64,000 nt of DNA, taken from positions 31,356,848 to 31,420,847 of the forward strand of contig CM055111.1 in NCBI GenBank assembly GCA_029204225.1, in the 5' to 3' direction. Positions 48,061 to 59,145 of the stretch are shown here, in pieces. The translations under genes were made by a program, and so were the position numbers. The notes beneath the pieces were generated by a model. The model was not told the origin of the DNA, ran no database searches, and saw only the letters and a program-made list of their open reading frames with translations. The DNA is from Diphasiastrum complanatum (lineage: Eukaryota > Streptophyta > Lycopodiopsida > Lycopodiales > Lycopodiaceae). Each line of letters starts with the position of its first letter. Position 1 is the first letter of the stretch.

Positions 48061-48244
48061 GAAACTTAAGCAACAGATGAGTTAGATCGATCTTGATCAA
48101 AAGAAACTCTCTGAGCAATGATAGTTGAATCCCCTCCTACGACGCCCGAAGAGATCCAATAGTAATGGATCAAAGGAAAGAGTTGCAAAAAAAGAAAAGA
48201 TAAAGATGACAACGAGCCTGTAGAATAAAGTGAGCTCCTCGCCA

Positions 48245-48866
48245 AGCAAGTGGTGGTAATTATCCCACCTTTTACCCAGTACATCTTGCGACACATCGAT
48301 ACAATCTAAAGCACCTCCTTGTAAATTGTGATGCAAGTTGGTAACTTGTATAATTGAACTTGAAATTTGATGATAAATATCAATTAGACCATTTGAGTGA
48401 AGTTTGTAGAGTAGATATATACACACTTTAAGTTACTCTAACATAATGTTATCCAAGTAATTTGTGATACAAGTTGGTAAGTATTAGGCTTGGTTTATGA
48501 TCAGTTTATAGATTAGACCAATAGGTTTGTATATGGCATACTAGCAGAATATCCAAGTAATTTGTGATGGAAGGTGGTAAGTATGTTAACAAACTTGGTG
48601 TTTAATTATAAATTTGAGTTAGATGAATTTTGGAATATTGAGGTTTGTGGACTCATACTAGCATCATAAACTTGAAAATTCAGACCATTTGAATGAGATT
48701 ATTAGATACAAATAGCCAAGAAATTTGCGCTCCAAGTTGGATAGGAATTAATTAGCTTGGTTTGTGGGATATTGTTAAACAATAAGCCACGTCAGCAATA
48801 GTTAAAGGACCTATGATCAGTAAGCTAATGTAAGACCTGTTAGACTATGTGTCTTTATGTAATATG
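48245..48866 (-). repeat. Left inverted arm: tandem-like repeats and LTR start
   Basis: Reverse complement of about 53525-54118. It holds divergent units around CACAAATTACTTGGATAT and CAAATGGTCTGAATTT (on the minus strand), then on the plus strand TGTTAAACAATAAGCCACG at 48773, the start of the LTR that is complete at 53342-53607. The LTR copy is cut after about 95 bases. Confidence 0.85.
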
Positions 48867-49275
48867 TAGGTGATAGTAGAATTCAGGAAAGAAATGTTTT
48901 GTTTGAGGGAGGGTTTGTTGGTGTCAAAGAAAACACACTTGTGTTTCTTGTGTTTGTTGACATCAACAATCCAACTCTCAAGGCTGTCAATACGTAGTAT
49001 CTACTTCTTGGCATGTAATCTTCCCTCATTTGAACATATAAACAGCCATCGCAGCTGGCTATCCTATGGCCATTTTCTCATTAAGCCTCTCTTGTTTTCT
49101 TTGCTGAGTTTCTGGGTGCTATGTAGCTTAACTAGCATGAACGTTTTGGTAACCAAACCCAACAGATTGTTTATTTGTGTGAAGAGAGGCTGCTTTTGAA
49201 TGAACCATAGGCTTCGATCCAGGGAATTGCAGTGTCCAGCAAAGTGTATTAGAGAGAATATGGTCTCCGCATACG
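48867..49275 (+). repeat. Left inverted arm: copia end, purine tract and LTR-like start
   Basis: Reverse complement of 51965-52370. It contains the purine run GAGGGAGGG (about 48906-48914) followed by TTTGTTGGTGTCAAAG and an ACATATAAACAG promoter-type motif, consistent with a retroelement 3' end and LTR. Related sequence occurs again at 53040-53190. Confidence 0.75.
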
Positions 49276-50392
49276 TTCCACTGCTTGATATCCATGCTAA
49301 AAGGACTTCCCTACCTGCCTATGTTGAAAATCTTTGATGACTAGACTATCAACCTGTCTGATGTAAGCCAGAATGAAATGTGGATGAACTGCTCGTACCC
49401 ATGTAAAGAGGAAAAAGAGACTCACATGAGAGAATAAGCGAAGTAGCAAGTCATGAAGAGAAAGATTAATGCCTCTAATGCTGATGTTTCACTGATGTGA
49501 TCAGTAATACAAAGAGAGAAAATCATGGCTTAGTTTAGCCCTGGTGATCCTCTTGGTTTGTTCATGATAGATGACGAAGAGGACTACTGATGCTCCTGCT
49601 ATGACTTGAATGTCAGAGACCAACCTTGGTCATTCTTCTTCGAGTGTTGCTTGATAACAATTGCTATTTGGGAGTACCAATGTGCTCCAGTGGAAACTAA
49701 GACTGTGTGTGATGCTCCAGTGGGAGCTATGGCTGTGTGATGAAGAACTACAGTGGGAGTGATGACTGTCTATAGAATGAGCTTTCTACTGGTGTGTAGG
49801 GCTCTCTTAAAATGACTGTGTGAAAGCGCTAATGCATGAAAGAAAATTCGCGGAAGCTCAAATGTAGAAACAAGAATTATCTAGTTTCTACTACTGCAAC
49901 ATATGGCAGACTACAATTATAGATTTACTACATGGAAATAATGGGCGGAAGAGAAAATGAATCAATCACACATAAAACAATTACAGATTACTATGTCTAA
50001 TGCACTCTTGCATCTATATCATCTGAATTACAGAGTTACAACAAAACTTGTGCGCTATTTGGATCTCAAACAGCGCATAGACAAAGTGATTAACATGCAA
50101 AACTTTGCAGATTATGATTCTAAAGTACAAGCTCACATACCCAAGTGGTACAGCAACGGCCGTCCTCATCAACACCTTCCACAATATTGAAGCATTAAAC
50201 ATCGCATTATTCTGGAAATTGCGACTTTTTTGATTCATTGTAGTTTTGCCTTTCATATACCTGTGAGTCGAACAGTGCACATTTTATCCTGAGAATAAGC
50301 ATGCAGCACGTATAGTATATAATGCGACAGATGTCAATTCAACTTTTCATAATAATTGTTCCTGCTGCTGCTGCTGCTGCCTCAAGAAACAG
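49276..50392. other. No gene recognised between left arm and YSL exons
   Basis: Contains the thrice-repeated motif GTGCTCCAGTGG / GATGCTCCAGTGGGAGC / CTACAGTGGGAG with GACTGTGTG (49680-49780), a short degenerate repeat, and no coding match. A (CTG)6 run lies at 50362-50380 just before the first YSL exon. It may include YSL intron. Confidence 0.45.
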
Positions 50393-51905
50393 GTTAGGTC
50401 TCTTGGAAAGAGTTTTGTGGTCAGCTTTTTATGGAGTTTCTTCAAATGGTTTTACAGCGGCACAGGCGACGCTACCTGCGGATTCGATAGCTTCCCTAGC
50501 CTTGGGTTAAAAGCTCTAGATAGTAGGTGTGAATATGTTTTTAGAACCTGTGGACGTTGGGCATTCACAAATAGTGGGAGTACAATCTTAAAAGCATACG
50601 TATTTCAGATTCCATATTCAGCATATAGTGTTTACATTGTTGTTAATGTTGCTGCCTGTGCGGGCAGATTCAATTTCGACTTCAGCCTTGTGTATATTGG
50701 AGCAGGCATGATCTGTCCACATAATTGTGAACTGTTCCGTTCTACTAGGTGCAGTCATATCCTGGGGTTTCATGTGGCCCCGTATCACCAACAAAGCAGG
50801 CGAATGGTATCCAGAACATCTTGGAGGAACTAATTTCAGAGGACTGTATGGCTACAAAGTATGCAACTCAACAGCCATGGCCACCTTGCACCTGATACGT
50901 CTTGCAACCTGTTTAGTTACCTAGCATCCTGGTGCCTGTGGGGTTTATGATAGACAGCTTCGCATAAGGGTTCGATGTTGCATGCAGAATATAAGATCTA
51001 TGGGACTTCTCTACAAATTAACTTGCTACGTTTTGTACTGGTTGTCATCTCAATTCGTTGGGTTGTTCTACCAACGTATAATTATCTAGTGTAGCAATCC
51101 AGCCAACCATCTCCTCTCTTATTATGCAACTTGCGAATCAGCTCAGTTACTGATATTGATCATACTGCTTATTATTTTACTGCTCATTCATGAATCAATC
51201 TTGCTGCTCAGGTGTTTGTTGCTATTGCACTCATCCTTGGAGATGGACTGTACAACTTCATTAAAGTTTTCATTGTCAGTACAAGCTCATTATACGAGCA
51301 GTACAAGAACAATCAGCTTCTCCCCGTTTCCAAGGGTAAGCAGCAGTAATATGTTGGGACATCTGAAGATGATTCACTGTGATCCTTTATAAGGTGCATA
51401 GTAATGCCTTCTGCGAGGAGTTGATGGTAGTATATTAAAATTAGTGCTTACAAGTAGTAATATAGTCACTCTCTAACAGACAGCAGACCAGTGTAGATAA
51501 TGCTTGCTGCTTCAGAAGCTCTTGTATCCATCATGGTTCATGATTTTTTCATTGTCTCCAAACAGATGCAATTGATGATACCGACATACTCACAAACGAC
51601 GAGAAGAAACGCAATGAAGAATTTTTGAAGGACAGGATCCCTCTGTGGGTAGCTGTAGCACGCTATATGGCTCTTGCTGCCATCTCCATTGGAGTAACAA
51701 AGCTTCAAGCCTTTGAAGTGGTATGTTGTATTGGTCTGCTACATTGTGGCTACCGTTCTCGCCTTCTGCAATGCATATGGATGTGGCCTAACAGATTGGA
51801 GCTTAGCATCCACGTATGGAAAATTGGGCCTTTTTATCTTCTCTGCATGGGCAGGAAGCCAAGGGCATGGTGTAGTTGTTGGCTTAGCGGCATGCGGAGT
51901 GATGA
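50393..51905 (+). pseudogene. YSL metal-nicotianamine transporter, partial and broken
   Basis: YSL proteins are plasma- or endomembrane transporters of metal-nicotianamine complexes in the oligopeptide transporter superfamily. Exons: 50393-50526 (FLWSFFKWFYSG, CGFDSFPSLGLKAL); 50668-50858 (NFDFSLVYIGAGMICPH, then shifted VNCSVLLGAVISWGFMWP, AGEWYPEHLGG, FRGLYGYK); 51212-51335 (VFVAIALILGDGLYNFIKVF); 51566-about 51905 (DDTDILTNDEKKR, DRIPLWVAVARYMALAA, then shifted [18 protein letters not shown] and [16 protein letters not shown]). Borders are GT/AG. Lesions: a one-base shift at 50721-50724 and a deletion with frameshift near 51708, where the I-P-x-x-F-P-P part is lost. The N-terminal third and the C-terminal third are absent. 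The last exon breaks in GLAACGVM, not at a splice donor. Flanked by inverted arms. Confidence 0.92.
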
Positions 51906-51964
51906 TACAGATGCAAGAGTGCATGAGAGTGAATATCAAGCAGTGGAACGTATGCGGAGTCAGA

Positions 51965-52370
51965 CAGAGACCATATTCTCTCTAATACACTTTGCTGGAC
52001 ACCGCAATTCCCTGGATCGAAGCCTATGGTTCATTCAAAAGCAGCCTCTCTTCACAGAGATAAACAATCTATTGGGTTTGGTTACCAAAACGTTCATGCT
52101 AGTTAAGCTACATAGCACCCAGAAACTCAGCAAAGAAAACAGGAGAGGCTTAATGAGAAAATGGCCATAGGATAGCCAGCTGCGATGGCTGTTTATATGT
52201 TCAAATGAGAGAAGATTACATGCCAAGAACTAGATACTACATATTGACAGCCTTGAGAGTTGGATTGCTGATGTCAACAAACACAAGAAACACAAGTGTG
52301 TTTTCTTTGACACCAACAAACCCTCCCTCAAACAAAACATTTCTTTCCTGAATTCTACTATCACCTACAT
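51965..52370 (-). repeat. Right inverted arm, inner part
   Basis: Reverse complement of 48867-49275, including GAACCATAGGCTTCGATCC and the TTGTTGGTGTCAAAG LTR-like start. Its inner edge lies about 60 bases after the last YSL exon. Confidence 0.85.
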
Positions 52371-53329
52371 GTCGACTCCTCATCTTCACACACCATTTGT
52401 GTGTGGTCTACGCAACTATACATAAATTGTGATTAAACCGTCTTTCACCTACATGTAGACTCTACATCTTCACACAACATTGTGTGTGGTCTATGTAGCT
52501 ATACATGGACTGTGAATATCATTGATTTTAGCAAGCTACAAAGAAATTCATTTCATGTTTAGAGCCTGAATGCTCTAATTTCAAAAGATGCAGATTTCTT
52601 TGCACTCCGCCACATCCATCAAGTGTATCTTGATAAGGTTCCTCATCGCCATAATCAAACATGTGCAAGATCTTTGGTTAATGACCACTGAATCCAGAGG
52701 TAAATTGATTTGAAGTAGTTTGTGATGTAGCTTCAAGATGATCTTCTTTGGTTCTCTCTTGACCACTGGCTTCATTCCTCTATAGTGAAGCTTTGATCCA
52801 ACGGGCATCTTCCCTCAACACTTCTGCTACTGCAGTCTCATGATTTTTGGTATTCAAAGATGAAAAGAGCTCTGATAGGACTCATTGCATCAGCTGCAAT
52901 GTAGAAGAGAATGTGGACCCAGATAGAGAGGAGCTGAGCAAGCGCAGGTTGGAGAGAGCGCTGCCAACGGTAGATGCGTTGAGAGAGAGACAAGAGAGAG
53001 CGTAGACTCCCCAAGAAACATTCCTCTTGAAAAAAAATGCCATAGGATAGCCCACTTCAAGGGCTGTTTATATATTTAAATGAGAGAAGATTACATGCCA
53101 AGAACTAGATACTACGGATTGAAAGCCTTGAGAGTTGGATTGCTGATGTCAACAAACACAAGAAACACAAGTGTCTTTTGTTTGACACCAACGCAATCTT
53201 GTTTTGTTTCGATGCAAGCACCAGGCAGTATGATCTCTGAAGGCTGACAGACCAATACAAGCAGATCGCGAGTAATTCAGCCAGGGAGCCATCGAGCATG
53301 GGCGAGAAGATTGTCGGCAGATCACATGG
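52371..53329 (-). other. Retroelement interior, poorly coding
   Basis: On the minus strand this lies downstream of a copia primer site. It repeats the LTR-like segment of the arm (53040-53190) and has short frames such as MPVGSKLHYRGMKPVVKRE (52808-52581). Two near-identical CATCTTCACACAAC-type units near 52380-52510 form a short direct repeat. No domain recognised. Confidence 0.4.
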
Positions 53330-53341
53330 GCTCTGATACCA
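53330..53341 (-). promoter_or_regulatory. Copia primer binding site (minus strand)
   Basis: On the minus strand TGGTATCAGAGC directly follows an LTR end GTAACA. Confidence 0.9.
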
Positions 53342-53607
53342 TGTTACATTCTCAGAGTTACGTAATAGCAGCAGCAGAAGAGAGAGTGCACGAGAGAGAA
53401 GCAAGAGCGCCATGTAACTAAACACTATATACTGAATTATATAAATGTGTGGGCAACAACTCTTTACATAGAGAGAGTGACAACAATTTTTGAACCGTTT
53501 CCATATGAAAGGACATATTACATAAAGACACATAGTCTAATAGGTCCTACATTAGCTTATTGACCATAGGTCCTTTAACTACTGCTGACGTGGCTTATTG
53601 TTTAACA
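53342..53607 (-). repeat. Short copia LTR (266 bp)
   Basis: On the minus strand it runs from TGTTAAACAATAAGCC to GAATGTAACA and is followed by a perfect primer site. It has CT-rich downstream leader sequence. A truncated copy of the same LTR start lies at 48773-48866. No second full LTR was found. Confidence 0.85.
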
Positions 53608-54081
53608 ATACCCCACAAACCAAGCTAATTAATTCCTATTTAACTTGGAGCACAAATTTCTTGGATATTTGTATCTAATAATCTCATTCAAATGGTCTGA
53701 ATTTTCAAGTTTATAATGCTAGTATGTGTCCACAAACCTCAATATTCCAAAATTCATCTAACTCAAATTTATAATTAAACACCAAGTTTGTTAACATACT
53801 CACCACCTTCCATCACAAATTACTTGGATATTCTGCTAGTATGCCATATACAAACCTATTGGTCTAATCTATAAACTGATCATAAACCAAGCCTAATACT
53901 TACCAACTTGTATCACAAATTACTTGGATAACATTATGTTAGACTAACTTAAAGTGTGTATATATCTACTCTACAAACTTCACTCAAATGGTCTAATTGA
54001 TATTTATCATCAAATTTCAAGTTCAATTATACAAGTTACCAACTTGCATCACAATTTACAAGGAGGTGCTTTAGATTGTAT
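53608..54081 (+). repeat. Degenerate tandem-like repeats, right arm outer part
   Basis: Units of roughly 100-160 bases, each with a form of ACAAATTACTTGGATAT and many with CATTCAAATGGTCT. Reverse complement of 48280-48770 and direct copy of 63411-63880. Confidence 0.8.
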
Positions 54082-54834
54082 CGACGTGTCACAAGATGTA
54101 CTGGGTAAAGGGTGGGATAGTTACTACAAGCAACCAAAGACAATTTTAGAAATTTTAATTTCATTTTGTGCAGAAATACGTTCAAATATACGAGTTTAGT
54201 TAAATTCCTTGCGATTACATACATGTAAAAGACAATTATTTTTAACAAAATAACCATAAATGCCACGGGAAGTACTTCTAGAAGTAATAAATCCCTATGA
54301 CAAGACCTGTTAGAGGGATCATGTGCTGGACTTGAGGCCGCATGAGGTGCAACATCATCATTGCAACCTGCACAACATGAGCCGCTGTTGAGGCGACTCC
54401 TCCTATGATCCCTCTTCTCCCAAGAATGTTAGAAAGTGGCATTGGGATTATCATGGGTGGGAGAGGGACTCTGGCTAGAGAGACACACATGAGAAGGAGA
54501 AACAGGTCAGTCGTAGGGGAGTGGAGACTGAATCTACTCAGAGCGAGAGGAGGTTGACAGGTAGTCGACCAGCCTACTGGAACTCCGAGCCTCCCATCAA
54601 ATCTCTCCATGTGTCTGCCTGCCCATGAGGGAGACATAGACGTGTCACAAGATGTACTGGATAAAAGGTGGGATAATTACTACAAGCAACCAAAGACAAT
54701 TTCTTTTAGAAATTGCAATTTCATTTTGTGCAGAAATACATTCAAATATACGAGTTCAGTTAAATTTCTTGCAATTACATACATGTAAAAGACAATTATT
54801 TTTAACAAAATAGCCATAAACGCCACGGGAAGTG
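54082..54834 (+). repeat. 190-bp direct repeats flanking a 360-bp segment
   Basis: 54082-54273 and 54636-54834 are similar (GTGTCACAAGATGTACTGG to ACGCCACGGGAAGT). The middle part, 54274-54635, is unrelated. The arrangement resembles a miniature terminal-repeat element, but I saw no TG/CA ends, primer site or target duplication. Tandem duplication with later insertion is equally possible. Confidence 0.6.
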
Positions 54835-56590
54835 GTGGAGGACATTTTCTTTTGAGCACTGAAGATTTTTTAAAATTCTCGAAAATTTTGAACCTTCAAA
54901 TACAAGAAAAAAAATTATTTGTAAGATGCTAGATTTTCCAAAAATTTAAAATTTAGTCTAAGTGATGCAAGATATTTTACCATCTGGTTTAGGTCTTCTA
55001 TTCAACTATTTCAACTTTTTTATGCTTGAACCCTTTGTCTCTAGGTGAGCATGGTTGAAAACCATACATCAACATAAAAAGTCTGTATTCCGTAGCTGAA
55101 TGTCTGGCATTATTATAATAAAACTCTACTATCGAAGACTATTCTTCCCAATTAATTTGCTTTTTGCTGATGTATGCTCTAAGCATATCCTCTATCGTTT
55201 GCTTTCCCCTTTTTGTTTGAAAGTCTAGTTGTAGATATTGTGGATGGTCTGTTGTACTCGTATTCAATTTGGTATGGAGGTGATGGAATAGTGCTCTCCA
55301 AAAATCCCCATCAAACTTATTCTCTTGGTCATTGATTGTGCCAAAAAGATGATTGTAACATAATAAAAATAGCATGTCTATGAACAACCTTGCTAATTCT
55401 AGTCCTATAATAATTGTTTTGGTCAAAACAAAGTGAGCCATTATGGTCAAATGATCAACTATGACTCATATGTCATCATGACCTTTCTAGGTCCTAGGTA
55501 GGCATACTATAAAATCCATGGATATACTTTCCCATTTGCCAGTTTATATTTCAAAATGGTTGTAACAATCCACCTTTCTATGGATTCTCTTCTTTGTTAA
55601 TTGGACACTTTTGGAAACTAATCACATATTGTTGGACGTCCTTTTTCATACTAGGAAAAGTTTGCCTCCGAAAAAGCTCATAGAATTTGTAGGTGTCCCA
55701 CTATCATGACAATCATATAATACTTGGCAGCTAAAATCTTCTATGTTGGAAGCACATACCCTATTTTTGTGAAGTAGACACTCATTCTGAAAGGAATATT
55801 ATTTCATTTGGATTATCGATGACTAGATCCCTCAACCATGATGGTATGCTAGGGTTCTACAAACTCATAATTCTCAATGCAATTTGGCGGATGTTTGGAC
55901 TCTCGATCATCAACGAAAGTTGTCATATGCCTAGACAAATCTTTTTTAGTTCTAGAAATTAGTTCACAATTATGTGAATCTCTATTTTGGACTAATCTTC
56001 AAACTGTGGACAAACCATGTTGTGCAATTGACTCATCAACTTTTACATTTGCAATATTGTGTATAGAAAATATTGGGCAGTCTCTGATTTCGACATGGGC
56101 TGGGTGAAAGACAAAAACCTGAAAAAGTATCAAACATCGTATTATATTAAAATAAAACTCTGGTTACATTGGCAATCCACCGAAAGTTCACTAAGATTAT
56201 GGAAAACAGAAATTACACAGCCATTTCTAAGGCTGATTTATTTATCAAACTTCTCGATAGTCCATTTTGGGTGGACTAGGACCCCTTCGGCTATGGCTAT
56301 ACGGGCCAAAATGTTTGTCGGTCACACTAAGCATGTAGTAAATTTGCCTCTAAATCCTAACATCATGTGACAAATGTCACTATCTCACTAGAACTCAACT
56401 TTAAGGCCTATTGACTATTCAGACTCACCATAAATGAGATAAAATGATTATGACTACCCTCCACATGTGGTAATATGCTCCACACATGTGAGATTTAGGT
56501 TGCGACGATGATGTTGCAACTCATGCGGCCTCGAGTCCAACACATCCCTCTAACAGGTCTTCTCGTAGGGATTCCTTACTTCTAGAAATA
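54266..56590. repeat. Inverted pair of about 100 bp flanking a gypsy fragment
   Basis: 54266-54372 (ACTTCTAGAAGTAATAAATC, ACCTGTTAGAGGGATCATGT) matches the reverse complement of 56495-56590. The gypsy integrase lies between them. Confidence 0.7.
54980..55860 (-). pseudogene. Ty3/gypsy integrase
   Basis: Minus-strand order: FRRQTFPSMKKDVQQYVI (end of the zinc-binding region), KWESISMDFIVCLPRT with the first aspartate, KGHDDI, VDHLTIMAHFVLTKT, then FWRALFHHLHTKLNTST, KQTIEDMLRAYISKKQINWE and, after a stop, VEFYYNNARHSATEY and FMLMYGFQP. This is the standard chromovirus-type integrase core. The second aspartate segment (usually S-D-R-D) reads I-N-D-Q, and Q-T-K-R replaces the usual E-R of the glutamate motif. 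Several stops. Confidence 0.93.
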
Positions 56591-56705
56591 CTTACTTAGG
56601 AGGCACCGCACATATGGCACATGGTGCTACGACTCCTGCATCTGTCACACCTGATTTTGTTTCCTAGGAAGAACCCTCTAGGAAATTCTCTGTACGAACC
56701 TCAGC
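55861..56705. other. No recognised domain beside gypsy integrase
   Basis: Plus-strand frames of 76 and 103 codons (55877 and 56059) match nothing known. No RT or RNase H of the gypsy element was found in the expected upstream position on the minus strand, so that part is lost or too decayed. Confidence 0.4.
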
Positions 56706-58460
56706 TCAACATCCTCTATCAATTCCATACTCTGAATGCTTTCAATTCGTTCTATAAGACCTACGTAATGAATAATCTAAAAACAATAAGTTTGTGTCAT
56801 ATAATCAACTGACTAACGTGAATTCCACCCTACAATGATTTGTAAAAACTGAATATCATATGTTCATCTCTTTGTGCAAGTGACCATCCACCAATTCTAC
56901 ATCAACTCTACAATGTGTTTTGTAAGTTGTGAGAAACCACAAGCAGACAAAGCTAGCCTCGAACACCCGATGCATTCTCTTATAGAAAGTGTCCCTCCTA
57001 GACTAGTGTGTGTGAGTTTGCATGGGGGGTTGCAGTCCTAACCCATTAGAGGAGTTTTGAGCTCCAAAAAGACCCTTTAAGAATTCGTGCAAGATGTCTT
57101 TTATATTATTAAAATATTACAACACTAATACTTTTGACTTGCCATAACTTCTTAATGATAGCTTAGAAGTATGTCATCTAACATATCATTGGAAACCCTT
57201 GTTGAGCACTTTTCAATGCACCAAACTCCGCTAAATTTGGACTTACCACTAAAAAGTTATGCCATTTTTAGTGTGGAATCAAAATGTGGACTCAAAAACT
57301 TACGTTACGTAGATTTCAAATTTGAGTGTTTTGATTGGTCCACGTGTAAGAAAAATTTGAGAAAAAATATAAAAAGAATCTTTACAAAGGGTCTTTTTGG
57401 AATTTAGAACTCCTCTAATGATCACCTATTGTCCATGCTACAAGCATATATTTACTACTGTGTGGAGAGTCCCATTTAATTGCTATTGAACTGTTTGACC
57501 CTCATATTGTCAGGCATATGACTTGTGGGACAAAGTTGGCCTTCATACCTATGGCCAAGTATGCATGCATGTGAATCTCTCACACTCGTTAGAGGAGTTC
57601 CCAATATCAAAAAGACCCTTTATGGTATGCCATGTAGGCTAAAGAAAAATATCAAAAAAAACAATAATGTTTATTTGCTTGTCCCCACCACTCAAGAGAC
57701 CTCCCCAACTACCAATGATCGAACCATAGTGTCTACAGTCACAGTTAACATCTAATGTTTGGTGGACTAATGTATTTTGATGTAAAATATACAGATGAAT
57801 TCATACTAGAGCATACCATTCTCTATCACTTGTGCATACCTTTTTCAAGCTTTGTCCGATGCTTCATTTTCACAAGCAAATCTTCTCTGGCACTTGCCTT
57901 CCTTTTAGGAGAAAGTTCCTCCCACTCCCTTAGGCTTCCAATCTATATTCAACACAAATGTCAACTCAAACTTGTTCTATCAAATTCTTTGTGCCATACT
58001 CAATTCTTCCTTCGATCGACTAAATGCCCCCTCACATTCAATTGGCCCCACAAATTCCTTGTGGAAAAATTTGAGTAACACTGACTTTGCAATGATGGAA
58101 ACTTGTGGATAAAGCCCCTATAGCATTTGCCTATGCAAAGAATCTCCATGTTGTTAGTGTCGACTTTTGATGTCTAGATATCCCTACAGCTGGTACATCC
58201 ATTATGTCAAATGAAACCCCATGCACATTTTCCAAAAATCCAAAAACATGTGGCAAGGCTTAATTTATCATAAAAACTTATGATTGAGTATCAAACTTAT
58301 TCTAAATAATGATCTAGAATCAAGTCTTTGGTTTCTAAATGAGGCTTTTGATCTTGCTTGTGTACATTGATATCAACAATAAAAGTTGTGTAAACCTCCT
58401 TTAAAACACTTTTTAACAATCTACATAGGATAAGTTGGAAGGTCATGGTGACAATTTTCA
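56706..58460 (+). repeat. Direct duplication, copy A (with MITE)
   Basis: Matches 59146-60503 except for a 377-bp insertion at 57044-57420 and small indels. A shared open frame (57755-58078) contains SFVRCFIFTSKSSLALAFLL and HSLRLPIYIQHKC, of unknown family. Confidence 0.9.
57044..57420 (+). mobile_element. MITE with about 35-bp terminal inverted repeats
   Basis: Left end CATTAGAGGAGTTTTGAG then CTCCAAAAAGACCCTTT; right end AAAGGGTCTTTTTGG then AACTCCTCTAATG. The ends are near-perfect inverted repeats over about 35 bases. Interior is AT-rich and non-coding. The paralogous site at 59480/59481 lacks it entirely. Target duplication is not clean (CCTAAC before, ATCACC after; empty site CCTAACTATCACC). 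Superfamily not assigned. A truncated relative lies at 18562-18836. Confidence 0.88.
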
Positions 58461-59145
58461 TACTTGTATCAAGTTGAACCTACTACAAATTGACTTGATA
58501 CTTTTTCTCCCTCTTAAGAATTAACTCCCTCTTTAGGGCACGTCTTCTTTCTAATGCCTTATGCAAGATCAATGAAACACATCATAATCGATATAGTAAA
58601 TGGAGTCCATCTTGCATAATTCATCATCACTTTATATAATTTATCTATTTTGAAAATAGCAAGTAAAGCTGAAGAGGGAGTGAGAAAATTTGTCAACATT
58701 GTACTTGACTATTCTGGGGCCAAATGGAGGCAGAGATTATGTTGTGTGGTTGGTGTATGTGTATATTTTGGTTAGTGTTTTTTATCAAACTAGCGGCTAG
58801 TGAATGAACTATTTAACATAGAAGCAATTTGGGTTTAGTGCAATCATTCTCTAGCTAGGTCTAATATTTTGGATATATTTGGATATGAAATTTTCACATG
58901 GTATTAGAGCTGGATTGTGGCCAAAAATAGTAACTACTTACCCTTAGGCAAACCATCGTATTCGAAAAAATAATGTCCAAATGGAATGTTAAAGGCACAT
59001 TACCTCTATCTCATCAACTAGTGTTGACTTCTTTCTGCCTCTCTTACCATCCAAATGAGCCAATTTTCCACTGTCATGGGCATCGCCAACATTTGTAGTT
59101 ATTTCTCCGTTTTCCATAAGTGATTGGGATGTTTGTGTGCTAAGG
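58461..59145 (+). other. Spacer with LTR end and copia-type primer site
   Basis: At 58899-58910 TGGTATTAGAGC differs by one transition from the copia primer site and directly follows TTTTCACA, a valid LTR end. An upstream LTR start could not be fixed (TGTTGTGTGG near 58739 is a candidate). No gag was recognised downstream. Confidence 0.5.

Noticed and set aside
53342-53607. Possible tRNA-like or promoter structure near the GCTCTGATACCA motif
   Set aside because: It is the reverse complement of a copia primer binding site next to an LTR; no tRNA fold is present.
48245-54081. CRISPR-like or phage-like repeat array in the regularly repeated ACAAATTACTTGG units
   Set aside because: Units are long, irregular and divergent with no unique spacers; the context is eukaryotic repeats.
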